A stretch of 33,725 nucleotides of DNA, taken from the NCBI GenBank assembly GCA_002424845.1, contig DILD01000080.1, forward strand, positions 1 to 33,725. The letters are read 5' to 3'. The position numbers were made by a program, and so were the translations under genes. This DNA comes from Thiobacillus denitrificans. Lineage in GTDB: Bacteria > Pseudomonadota > Gammaproteobacteria > Burkholderiales > Thiobacillaceae. This document shows positions 17,878 through 26,155 of the stretch, one piece after another (positions within the stretch are counted from its first letter, which is position 1; the number at the start of each line of letters is the position of its first letter). The notes under the pieces were generated by a model, which ran no database searches, had not been told where the DNA came from, and worked only from the letters and a program-made list of their open reading frames with translations.

Positions 17878-18660
17878 TCAGCGCCCAAGCAACACCTCCA
17901 GCACAAACTGGGTCCCCAGATAAGCCAGCAACAGCAAGGTAAACCCGGTTATCGTCCAGGCCAGCGCGGTACGACCGCGCCAACCGCGAAAATACCGCCC
18001 CACCAGCAGTCCACCGAAGACCAGCCAGGACAGAATGGCGAATACAACCTTGTGCGTGAACTGCAGCGGCGTACCGAAAAGCGCCTCCGAAAAGAACACG
18101 CCACTGAACACCGCCAGGGTCAACAGTACAAAACCAATGCCCAGGGTTTTGAAAAGCATGGCTTCCAGCGTCAGCAGGGGAGGGGCGCCATTATGCGGAA
18201 ACGCGCCGCGATGCAGCTGTTTCTCAAGCATCGTCATCAGCACGGCATGCAGGGCAGCGACTGCCAGCAAACCATAGGCCAGAAATGACACCGCCAGATG
18301 CGCACGCAAAGCCAGTGTCTGCGAATTCGGGATCGCATGGGTCGCGGGAAAGAATGCCATGGCCAGGACGGACGCTGCGGCCAAACCGCTCACCCATGAC
18401 TGCAATCTCGCCAGCGGCGCGGCGCGACTCTCCAGCCAGTAAACCAGCGCGGTCAACCACAGGATCATCGACAGGGAATTGCCGAACCCCAACTGGATAT
18501 CGCCCCGCCCCAGCATCGAATGGTAGACAAGCCCGCCATGCGCCAGCAACGCCAGCGGCAGCAAGACCCGCACCGAAGCGGAGGGCATGCGTCGCAAGCG
18601 CCAGGCCAGCCAGCCATACAGCGCGCTCACGCATAAAGTAACAAGCAATAACAGGGACAT
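17878..18660 (-). CDS. ypjD: YpjD-like integral membrane protein of the CcsA/cytochrome c assembly fold
   Basis: The 260-residue protein has about eight transmembrane helices. The sequence FGNSLSMILWLTALVYWLES, the histidine in RAHLAVSFLAYGLL and the C-terminal KVVFAILSWLVFGGLLVGRY are typical of the YpjD branch of the CcsA/CcmC-like superfamily, in which histidines bind heme. The tryptophan-rich WGxxWxWD heme motif of true CcsA is not seen, so a role in cytochrome c maturation should not be assumed. It sits next to ffh and the CorC-type gene as in E. coli. Confidence 0.85.
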   Translation of the reverse strand: MSLLLLVTLCVSALYGWLAWRLRRMPSASVRVLLPLALLAHGGLVYHSMLGRGDIQLGFGNSLSMILWLTALVYWLESRAAPLARLQSWVSGLAAASVLAMAFFPATHAIPNSQTLALRAHLAVSFLAYGLLAVAALHAVLMTMLEKQLHRGAFPHNGAPPLLTLEAMLFKTLGIGFVLLTLAVFSGVFFSEALFGTPLQFTHKVVFAILSWLVFGGLLVGRYFRGWRGRTALAWTITGFTLLLLAYLGTQFVLEVLLGR

Positions 18661-18727
18661 TCGTTAAAATACAAATGATTCAGTCAGCCTCATTATCCAT
18701 GCCGCCCCCGGCGGCAACAAGGAAGCC

Positions 18728-20071
<1,344 letters not shown>

Positions 20072-20080
20072 CGCTTGCCA

Positions 20081-20109
20081 CTGGCAAGTCGGGGAATTTT
20101 GGGTATAAT
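20081..20109 (+). promoter_or_regulatory. Sigma-70 promoter of the rpsP operon
   Basis: A perfect TATAAT at 20104-20109 is preceded at 17 bp by CTGGCA (20081-20086, 4 of 6 consensus positions). An inverted repeat TTGCCA-C-TGGCAA (20075-20087) covers the -35. The downstream block TCCCGGTTTT is almost the same as at the rpoD promoter. It lies between the ffh stop and the rpsP start, 36 bp before ATG. Confidence 0.7.
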
Positions 20110-20144
20110 TCCCGGTTTTCTCCGTTCACCCGGTGGTTTAAATC

Positions 20145-20396
20145 ATGGTCGTTATTCGTCTTTCGCGCGGCGGCGCTAAAAACCGTCCTTTCTACAACGT
20201 GGTGGTAGCCGATTCGCGCTGCCGTCGTGACGGCCGCTTCATCGAGCGCGTCGGTTTCTACAATCCGGTCGCAGCTGCAGGCTCGGAAGCGGTGCGCCTG
20301 GATCAGGATCGCATCGGCTATTGGATGAACAACGGTGCGCAAATGTCCGACACCGTTGCTCGTCTGGTCAAGCAGAACAAGCCCGCTGCTGCTTAA
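20145..20396 (+). CDS. rpsP: Ribosomal protein S16
   Basis: An 83-residue small-subunit protein. Its start MVVIRLSRGGAKNRPFYNVV and the motifs VADSRCRRDGRFIERVGFYNP and EAVRLDQDRIGYWMNNGAQ are those of bS16. The length is standard. It is first of the rpsP-rimM-trmD-rplS operon, which is conserved widely, and has its own promoter with a consensus -10 box. Confidence 0.98.
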   Translation: MVVIRLSRGGAKNRPFYNVVVADSRCRRDGRFIERVGFYNPVAAAGSEAVRLDQDRIGYWMNNGAQMSDTVARLVKQNKPAAA

Positions 20397-20401
20397 TTGA
20401 A

Positions 20402-20908
20402 TTGAGCCGGCCAGACGACTGGGTCGTAATGGGGCGGATCGCCGCCCCATTTGGCATCAAGGGCTGGGTCAAGGTTCAGCCCTACACCGAAGACCCAGGC
20501 ACGCTGTTGGACTTTGAGTCCTGGCGTATCGGGCGCGGCGAGCAGCAGACGCATTACAGCGTCGAAGACAGCCAGGGCCATGGCAAGGCCCTGGTTGCGA
20601 AACTGACCGGAATCGACGACCGCGACGCGGCATTTGCCCTGCGCGGGCAGGAAATATCGGTGGCGAAAAGCGATTTGCCGCCGCCGGAAGAAAATGCGTT
20701 TTACTGGTCGGACCTGATCGGCCTCAAGGTCGTCAACCGCCAGGGCATCGAGCTGGGCACGGTGGACAGCCTGATGGAAAGCGGTGCAAACGATCTGCTG
20801 GTGATCAAAGGCACGCGCGACTACCTGATTCCATTCAACGCTGCCTTTATCGGCAAGGTGGATCTGGCGGGCGGCACGATCGAGGTGGACTGGGGCGAAG
20901 ATTACTAA
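20402..20908 (+). CDS. rimM: Ribosome maturation factor RimM
   Basis: This 168-residue protein assists assembly of the 30S head near S19. It has an N-terminal beta-barrel (VVMGRIAAPFGIKGWVKVQPYTEDP, about 8-32) and a C-terminal PRC-barrel domain (about 95-165, FYWSDLIGLKVVNRQGIELG). The start is uncertain. A TTG at 20402, 5 nt after the rpsP stop, gives the family-like PDDWVVMGRI beginning; the only later candidate is an ATG at 20429, which would remove part of the first strand. The upstream ATG at 20321 lies inside rpsP and adds unrelated residues. No clear ribosome site precedes the TTG, which suggests coupling to rpsP translation. Confidence 0.9.
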   Translation: MSRPDDWVVMGRIAAPFGIKGWVKVQPYTEDPGTLLDFESWRIGRGEQQTHYSVEDSQGHGKALVAKLTGIDDRDAAFALRGQEISVAKSDLPPPEENAFYWSDLIGLKVVNRQGIELGTVDSLMESGANDLLVIKGTRDYLIPFNAAFIGKVDLAGGTIEVDWGEDY

Positions 20909-20919
20909 AGGAGGCGCGT

Positions 20920-21690
20920 GTGCGGTTTGATGCGGTCACGCTCTTCCCCGAAATGTTCGATGCCGTACTGGATTACGGCATCACCCGACGGGCGCTGGAT
21001 CGCGGGCTGTATCGCTTCAAGGCGTGGAATCCGCGTGATTTCACCGACGACCCGCATCGCACGGTGGATGATCGGCCCTACGGCGGCGGCCCCGGGATGC
21101 TGATGCTGGCCGAACCGCTGGATCGCACCCTGAACGCGGTTCAGCTAGATCTGGCAAACGAGCGTTTGACGCCCTGGGTGGTGCACTTTTCCCCCCGCGG
21201 CCGCCCGCTGACTCACCAGCGGGTGATGGAACTGAAGGAAAAGCCTGCACTGGTATTGCTGTGCGGGCGCTATGAAGGGATCGACGAGCGGCTGCTGCAA
21301 CGCCGCGTGGATGAAGAACTTTCGCTGGGCGACTTTGTGCTGTCGGGCGGCGAACTCCCCGCGCTGGCGCTGATGGACGCCCTCATCCGGCAACTGCCGG
21401 GCGCGTTGAACGATGCCGATTCGGCGGTGGAAGACTCCTTCGCCAACGGTTTGCTCGACTGCCCGCACTACACCCGGCCCGAAATATGGCAGGGCATGGC
21501 GGTGCCGGAGGTGCTGAAAAGCGGCAACCACGCCGCGATCGCCCAGTGGCGATTGCAGCAAAGCCTGACGATCACGGCGACCCATCGCCCCGATCTGCTG
21601 GCGAAACGCGGCGTGTCGAAGCCGGAACAGGAATTTCTCGCGGCGCACCCACCCGGTGCGCCGCAGAACAAAGCGGCAAAGGGCCAGTAG
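20920..21690 (+). CDS. trmD: tRNA (guanine-37-N1)-methyltransferase TrmD
   Basis: A 256-residue SPOUT methyltransferase that makes m1G37 in tRNAs reading CNN/CGG codons and so prevents frameshifting. The trefoil-knot SAM region is visible as LLCGRYEGIDERLL (about 112-125) and LSLGDFVLSGGELPALALMDAL (about 132-153), with RPYGGGPGMLM (about 52-62) and the aspartate-rich tRNA-binding loop. The start is GTG at 20920: a strong AAAGGAGG (20907-20914) lies 5 nt upstream. The C-terminal tail (AAHPPGAPQNKAAKGQ) is not conserved. Confidence 0.97.
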   Translation: MRFDAVTLFPEMFDAVLDYGITRRALDRGLYRFKAWNPRDFTDDPHRTVDDRPYGGGPGMLMLAEPLDRTLNAVQLDLANERLTPWVVHFSPRGRPLTHQRVMELKEKPALVLLCGRYEGIDERLLQRRVDEELSLGDFVLSGGELPALALMDALIRQLPGALNDADSAVEDSFANGLLDCPHYTRPEIWQGMAVPEVLKSGNHAAIAQWRLQQSLTITATHRPDLLAKRGVSKPEQEFLAAHPPGAPQNKAAKGQ

Positions 21691-21720
21691 GCCCGAGCCA
21701 ATGTGAAACGGCGTGACGTC

Positions 21721-21748
21721 CGCCCCAGGGTCTAACCGACCCAGGGCG
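21721..21748 (+). promoter_or_regulatory. Hairpin in the rplS leader
   Basis: CGCCC and GGGCG (21721-21725, 21744-21748) and, inside them, GGGTC and GACCC (21728-21732, 21738-21742) form a 10-bp stem with one asymmetric internal loop and the loop TAACC. It lies 20 nt before the rplS ribosome site and has no T-tract. A role in L19 expression or mRNA processing is inferred. Confidence 0.4.
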
Positions 21749-21778
21749 CACCTCTCCCGCCAGATGCAAGGAAATAGC

Positions 21779-22162
21779 ATGAACATCATCGAGCAACTCG
21801 AACAGGAAGAAATCGCCCGCCTGGGCAAAACCCTCCCCGACTTCGCCCCCGGCGACACCATCGTCGTCCAGGTGAAAGTAAAGGAAGGCAATCGCGAGCG
21901 TCTGCAGGCTTACGAAGGCGTCGTTATCGCCAAGCGTAACCGCGGCCTCAACTCCGCCTTTACCGTGCGCAAGATCTCGGCCGGCGAAGGCGTCGAGCGG
22001 ACCTTCCAGACCTACTCGCCGCTGGTTGCCAGCGTCGAAGTCAAGCGCCGCGGCGATGTCCGTCGCGCCAAGCTGTATTACCTGCGCGAGCGCTCCGGCA
22101 AGTCCGCACGCATCAAGGAAAAGCTGCCCGCCCGCAAGGCCAAAGCAGCGACTGCCGAATAA
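21779..22162 (+). CDS. rplS: Ribosomal protein L19
   Basis: A 127-residue large-subunit protein located at the 30S-50S interface. The sequence MNIIEQLEQEEIARLG, the DTIVVQVKVKEGNRERLQAYEGVVI core and the end VRRAKLYYLRERSGKSARIKEKL are bL19 signatures. The start at 21779 is chosen because AAGGA lies at 21768-21772 and because the upstream in-frame ATG (21713) adds unconserved residues. It is last in the rpsP operon, followed by a strong terminator. Confidence 0.97.
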   Translation: MNIIEQLEQEEIARLGKTLPDFAPGDTIVVQVKVKEGNRERLQAYEGVVIAKRNRGLNSAFTVRKISAGEGVERTFQTYSPLVASVEVKRRGDVRRAKLYYLRERSGKSARIKEKLPARKAKAATAE

Positions 22163-22176
22163 GCCGTCTTCCTGCC

Positions 22177-22217
22177 GCAACGCAAAACGCCCGCTTCATG
22201 CGGGCGTTTTGCGTTGC
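22177..22217. terminator. Rho-independent terminator of the rpsP-rplS operon
   Basis: Two perfectly complementary 18-nt arms (22177-22194 and 22200-22217) enclose the loop TTCAT, 14 nt after the rplS stop. The arms contain AAAA and TTTT next to a GC core, so the U-run falls within the right arm. The stem is symmetric and could also act on antisense transcription. Confidence 0.9.
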
Positions 22218-22377
22218 CCTATCCGGTTGACGGTAGCGGACCGCTGTCGGGAGTGGGCTGAGCACAGTGCCGAATTTGAGGCGCCGAGGACTAGAATGTC
22301 CCGATGGTAAAACGCTGGAGGGCTGTTCCGGTGGCCCGGCGCGGTGCCATCAAGCCAGCGGCAATGAAGACGATTAC

Positions 22378-23724
22378 GTGAAAACCTATAGCCACATCCC
22401 TCCCGGCAACATCATGGATCTGCTGCTCGACGCGATCTGCGTTGTCGACGCGCGGGGATGCTTTGTTTTTGTCAGTGCCGCGTGCGAACGCATTTTCGGT
22501 TACCCGCCAGAGGAAATGATCGGCAGGCCGATGATCGACTTCGTATTCCACGAGGATCGGACGCGCACGCTGCAGGCGGCCAAAGAGATTGTAGACGGAC
22601 AACCCCAGCCCCATTTCGAGAACCGCTATGTGCGCAAGGACGGCCAGATCGTCCATATCATGTGGTCAGCGCGTTGGTCGGAGGCGGATCAAGTGAGGGT
22701 TGCCGTGGCGCGCGACGTGACTGAACGCAAGCGCGCTGACACCATGCAGGCAGCACTCTATGCCATTTCCGAAGCGGCACACTCTGCCGGGGACCTGATC
22801 GCTTTATTCGAGCAAATTCATCAGATCATTGGTGGATTGTTGCCCGCGGTCAATTTCTTCATCACGCTCTACGATAAAAGCAAGGGTGAGTTGACCTATC
22901 CTTACTATGTCGACCAATACGATCAGGCGCCCACACCGCAAAAGCTGGATTCGGCGGCTCTGAGCGCAGAGGTCATCCGCACCGGGCAAGTCCTGCTTTA
23001 CACACCCGATAGCCGGGCGTTTCCACCCGGACAGGTTCGCCCTGCGCTTGGCCGAGATTCATTGAACTGGCTCGGTGTCCCGCTCCATGCAAAAAAAGGC
23101 GTCATCGGCGCCCTTGTGGTCAAAAACTATTGCGCTGAGACGCGATATACCCAAAAAGATATCGAACTATTGCAATTCGTCTCCACCCAGATCGCGACTG
23201 CGATCGAACGCAAACAGATGGATATCTGGTTGCAGCACATCGCGCGACACGACCCGCTGACCGATCTGCCCAACCGTGCACTCTTCCATGACCGCCTGCA
23301 AACCTCACTGCGCCGGGCAAAACGGAACCAAACCCTGCTGTCCCTGCTATACATCGATCTGGACAAGTTCAAGCAGATCAATGACACCCTGGGGCATCCC
23401 ATCGGCGATCTTCTGCTGCAGGAAGTCGCCCACCGCCTCAAGCAGTGCGTACGCGAATCGGATACGGTCGGGCGCATCGGCGGTGACGAGTTCTTGGTGT
23501 TGCTGCACGATATCTCCCTGCCGGAAAACGCCCGGATGGTCGCCGAAAAAATCCGCATCGCCCTCTGCCGGCACTATGACCTGGCCGATCACCGGGTGCA
23601 TGTTTCGCCAAGCATCGGTGTCGCGCTTTATCCCGAGCATGGCGATGATTACCAGCAACTGATCCGGTATGCTGACGAAGCGATGTATGACGCGAAAAAG
23701 AACGGTGGAAACCGGTTCCGATAA
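22378..23724 (+). CDS. PAS-GAF-GGDEF diguanylate cyclase
   Basis: A 448-residue soluble protein predicted to make cyclic di-GMP. The PAS sensor is at about 11-120 (IMDLLLDAICVVDARGCFVF to VARDVTERKRAD), the GAF-like domain at about 125-278, and the GGDEF domain at about 285-448. The active site is intact: metal aspartate D327 in YIDLDKFKQIND and GGDEF at 368-372. A product-inhibition I-site RESD (359-362) stands five residues before GGDEF. No EAL or HD-GYP domain and no membrane segment are visible. The GTG start at 22378 places the PAS domain at the N-terminus; an in-frame ATG at 22267 would add 37 low-complexity residues. The PAS ligand is unknown, as no heme or flavin residue can be assigned by eye. 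Confidence 0.9.
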   Translation: MKTYSHIPPGNIMDLLLDAICVVDARGCFVFVSAACERIFGYPPEEMIGRPMIDFVFHEDRTRTLQAAKEIVDGQPQPHFENRYVRKDGQIVHIMWSARWSEADQVRVAVARDVTERKRADTMQAALYAISEAAHSAGDLIALFEQIHQIIGGLLPAVNFFITLYDKSKGELTYPYYVDQYDQAPTPQKLDSAALSAEVIRTGQVLLYTPDSRAFPPGQVRPALGRDSLNWLGVPLHAKKGVIGALVVKNYCAETRYTQKDIELLQFVSTQIATAIERKQMDIWLQHIARHDPLTDLPNRALFHDRLQTSLRRAKRNQTLLSLLYIDLDKFKQINDTLGHPIGDLLLQEVAHRLKQCVRESDTVGRIGGDEFLVLLHDISLPENARMVAEKIRIALCRHYDLADHRVHVSPSIGVALYPEHGDDYQQLIRYADEAMYDAKKNGGNRFR

Positions 23725-23769
23725 CGTCCGGCCCCAGGGTTTCGAGCGTTTGATGCTCAATGCCTCGGC

Positions 23770-23775
23770 TAGAAT
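23770..23775 (+). promoter_or_regulatory. Candidate -10 box of ogt, very close to the start codon
   Basis: TAGAAT at 23770-23775 ends 6 nt before the ogt ATG (23782). A TTGATG (23750-23755) lies 14 bp upstream, a short spacer. If used, transcription would begin at or next to the ATG, giving a leaderless mRNA. No ribosome site is visible in front of the ATG. Confidence 0.35.
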
Positions 23776-23781
23776 GCCAGC

Positions 23782-24291
23782 ATGTCTACGTACGACGCCA
23801 TCCTTCCTGCCCCAATGTGCAGCCTCGGTGTCCGTTTCACCGGCGACGCACTGACGCGGCTGGATTTTTTACCTGCGGACACCTGCGGGTCCACCCGGCT
23901 GGATCCGCGGGCGAGGCAACTGGTGCACGAACTCGACGCTTACTGGCACAACCCCACCCACCCCATCGACGTGCTGTTCGTGCCGCAAGGCACGCCGTTC
24001 CAGCTGCGGGTATGGCACGCGCTGATGGCCATTCCTGCCGGCCAGCCGGCCACCTATGGCGTGCTGGCGAAACGGCTCGGCACCGCCGCACGCGCGGTGG
24101 GCCAGGCGTGCGGTTCGAATCCCCTGCCCATCCTGATCCCCTGCCACCGCGTGGTGGCGGCAAGCGGGTTGGGCGGTTTCATGCATGCATCCAGCGGCGC
24201 GCCGCTGGATGTCAAAACCTGGCTGCTGGCGCACGAACGCGGCGCGCCCTCCCCCACCCTCCCCCGCCTGCGGGAGAAGACGCAAGCGTAA
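23782..24291 (+). CDS. ogt: Methylated-DNA--protein-cysteine methyltransferase
   Basis: This 169-residue suicide enzyme repairs O6-alkylguanine and O4-alkylthymine by moving the alkyl group to its cysteine. The acceptor is C121 in ILIPCHRVVAASGLGGF, preceded by the recognition-helix region TYGVLAKRLGTAARAVGQA (about 91-109) with the Arg finger. No N-terminal Ada-type domain is present. The last 15 residues or so (APSPTLPRLREKTQA) are not part of the family and are encoded by a C-rich palindromic repeat-like tract (24247-24276). The stop shares one base with the xerD start (TAATG), so translation is coupled. Confidence 0.94.
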   Translation: MSTYDAILPAPMCSLGVRFTGDALTRLDFLPADTCGSTRLDPRARQLVHELDAYWHNPTHPIDVLFVPQGTPFQLRVWHALMAIPAGQPATYGVLAKRLGTAARAVGQACGSNPLPILIPCHRVVAASGLGGFMHASSGAPLDVKTWLLAHERGAPSPTLPRLREKTQA

Positions 24292-25190
24292 TGCCCAAAC
24301 CGATTAACGCACTGATTGACCGGTTCTGCGATCATCTGTGGCTGGAAGACGGGCTGGCGGACCTGACGCTGGCGGCGTATCGGCGCGACCTGAAGACCTT
24401 CGGCGACTGGCTGGAGAAAGAACGCAAGCATGGATTGGACGCTGCCGTGGCGGGCGACATCGAAGCCTATCTGGCGTGGCGCTTTATCCATCGCGCGCAG
24501 CCGCGCAGCGCGGCGCGCTACACTTCGGCGCTGAAACGCTTCTATCGCTATCTGCTGCGCGAGAACCTCATCACCACCGACCCCACGCTCAATCTCGGCA
24601 GTCCCAAGCTGCCGCGCTCGCTGCCGAAGACGCTGACCGAAGCCGACGTCGAACGCCTGCTCGACAGCGCCGATACCGCCACCCCGCTGGGGCTGCGCGA
24701 CCGTGCCATGCTGGAAGCGCTGTACGCCACCGGCTTGCGAGTGTCGGAACTGGTGGGACTGAAACTGACGGCGGTGAATCTCAACGATGGCGTACTGCGG
24801 GTGACCGGCAAGGGCAACAAGGACCGGCTGGTGCCGCTGGGCGAGGAAGCGGTACAGTGGCTCAAACGCTATCTGGCCAACGCCCGCCCACTGCTGCTGG
24901 AAAAGCATCTCTCCGACACGGTATTCGTGACCGCACGCGGCGGCGGCATGACGCGACAGGCATTCTGGTACCTGATCAAGCGGCGCGCCCTGGCTGCCGG
25001 CATCACTCATCCGCTGTCTCCCCACACGCTACGCCATGCCTTCGCCACCCACCTTTTGAACCACGGCGCCGATTTGCGGGTGGTGCAGATGCTGCTCGGC
25101 CACAGCGACATTTCCACCACCCAGATATACACCCACGTCGCACGCGAGCGGATGAAGCAGCTGCACGCGCAGCATCATCCGCGTGGCTGA
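24291..25190 (+). CDS. xerD: Site-specific tyrosine recombinase XerD
   Basis: A 299-residue recombinase that acts with XerC at dif to resolve chromosome dimers. The SAM-like N-terminal core-binding domain is about 1-95 and the catalytic domain about 110-290. All catalytic residues are visible: R150 (ATGLRVSEL), K174 (GKGNKD), H245 and R248 (SPHTLRHAFATHLL), H271 (LLGHSDISTTQIYTHV) and the nucleophile Y280. Length matches XerD (298). The start ATG is at the TAATG junction with ogt; a longer frame running back to 23760 overlaps ogt. No phage or integrative element surrounds it, so a housekeeping role is favoured. Its 3' end overlaps the convergent metallohydrolase gene by 16 bp. Confidence 0.95.
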   Translation: MPKPINALIDRFCDHLWLEDGLADLTLAAYRRDLKTFGDWLEKERKHGLDAAVAGDIEAYLAWRFIHRAQPRSAARYTSALKRFYRYLLRENLITTDPTLNLGSPKLPRSLPKTLTEADVERLLDSADTATPLGLRDRAMLEALYATGLRVSELVGLKLTAVNLNDGVLRVTGKGNKDRLVPLGEEAVQWLKRYLANARPLLLEKHLSDTVFVTARGGGMTRQAFWYLIKRRALAAGITHPLSPHTLRHAFATHLLNHGADLRVVQMLLGHSDISTTQIYTHVARERMKQLHAQHHPRG

Positions 25191-26155
25191 CCCCTGTCCA
25201 TGCCGCGTGTACCGGGTCTGGCCAGATAAAACCACTCCTGCCCTGGCAGGGCGGCCGGATTGGGGAAAACAATATAACCATCGCTATCCGCCTGCACCGG
25301 TGAACCATCGTGGCGCATGCCAACAAGCTCGCCTGTCGTCACGCGATCAAAGCTGGACCAGGAGTGAGCAAACGCATCCCCGGCATGAACGCGGTCGACG
25401 ACCTGGTACAGGCGCAGCGCCTCGATCCCGACCACAGGAACAGGGGCGGGCCCATCGGTCAGACGCAGATGCGCCAGGGCGTTATGAATTGCGCGATAAG
25501 CCACGCTAGGAGCTGCGGGGTCATCGTGCTGCCCGCATTCCAGAGTAAGAGCAATGCCACCCTGCGCGCGCATGTATTCAGTCGTTCCAATACCGTAATG
25601 CACGTCGGCCTCACGCGACGATGCGCCCGCCGCCAGGCGACGGGCCACACCCGCAGCATAGGTATCGAGCCAGCCGTCAACGAAGCGGTGCACGCCCAGA
25701 CTCAGTGCCAGCGCGGTTTCTTCCGCCGCACGCGCAAACGGCTCCAGCGTGCCGCGGTTGTCTTCCGGCCCCAGCATGACGAACGGTTCACCCGCGGTAT
25801 GGAAGGAGTGTAGGTCAAGCAGTGCGTCGTGCCTGGTCAGCAGCGGACACAACCAGTTGGCAATGCGATCCTCGAACTCGGCAGGGGTGTCGGTCGGCGC
25901 CAAATTGCGATTAAGGTTGCGGTCGCCCATACGCTGATGCAGCGCGTAAGCCAACGGATTGGTGACAGGAATGAATGTGACGCTGCCCGTGACAATGTTC
26001 AGCTGACCGGACTCAAGCTCCGCAATCACGCGACGAATCGCTTGCGTGCCGCAGGTTTCGTTGCCATGCACCGCCCCCAGCACGATGAGGCGTGCACCCG
26101 GCGCCAGACCGGTAAACGACACCGATTGAAAATGCAGTGATTCAAGCTTGCTCAT
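25175..26155 (-). CDS. M14-type zinc hydrolase, succinylglutamate desuccinylase/aspartoacylase family
   Basis: A 326-residue protein with the AstE/AspA fold. Zinc ligands H30 and E33 (GAVHGNET) and H116 (LLDLHSFH) and the catalytic glutamate E206 (TLECGQHD) are all visible. The family removes acyl groups from amino-acid derivatives. True succinylglutamate desuccinylase normally lies in an ast operon, which is absent here, so the substrate cannot be named. The ATG at 26155 overlaps the stop of the TauE-like gene by 4 nt; an upstream frame inside that gene is discarded. The C-terminal residues overlap xerD tail to tail by 16 bp. Confidence 0.85.
   Translation of the reverse strand: MSKLESLHFQSVSFTGLAPGARLIVLGAVHGNETCGTQAIRRVIAELESGQLNIVTGSVTFIPVTNPLAYALHQRMGDRNLNRNLAPTDTPAEFEDRIANWLCPLLTRHDALLDLHSFHTAGEPFVMLGPEDNRGTLEPFARAAEETALALSLGVHRFVDGWLDTYAAGVARRLAAGASSREADVHYGIGTTEYMRAQGGIALTLECGQHDDPAAPSVAYRAIHNALAHLRLTDGPAPVPVVGIEALRLYQVVDRVHAGDAFAHSWSSFDRVTTGELVGMRHDGSPVQADSDGYIVFPNPAALPGQEWFYLARPGTRGMDRGQPRG

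Noticed and set aside
22275..22297. TTGAGG and TAGAAT as a promoter of the diguanylate cyclase
   Set aside because: The spacer is only 10 bp, too short for sigma-70, and no alternative sigma consensus fits.
24054..25025. Minus-strand open frame of 323 codons opposite ogt and xerD
   Set aside because: xerD has all catalytic residues on the plus strand, and the antisense frame shows no domain.
24291..25190. XerD as integrase of a mobile element
   Set aside because: Length, sequence and position match housekeeping XerD. No attachment repeats, tRNA target or phage genes are nearby.
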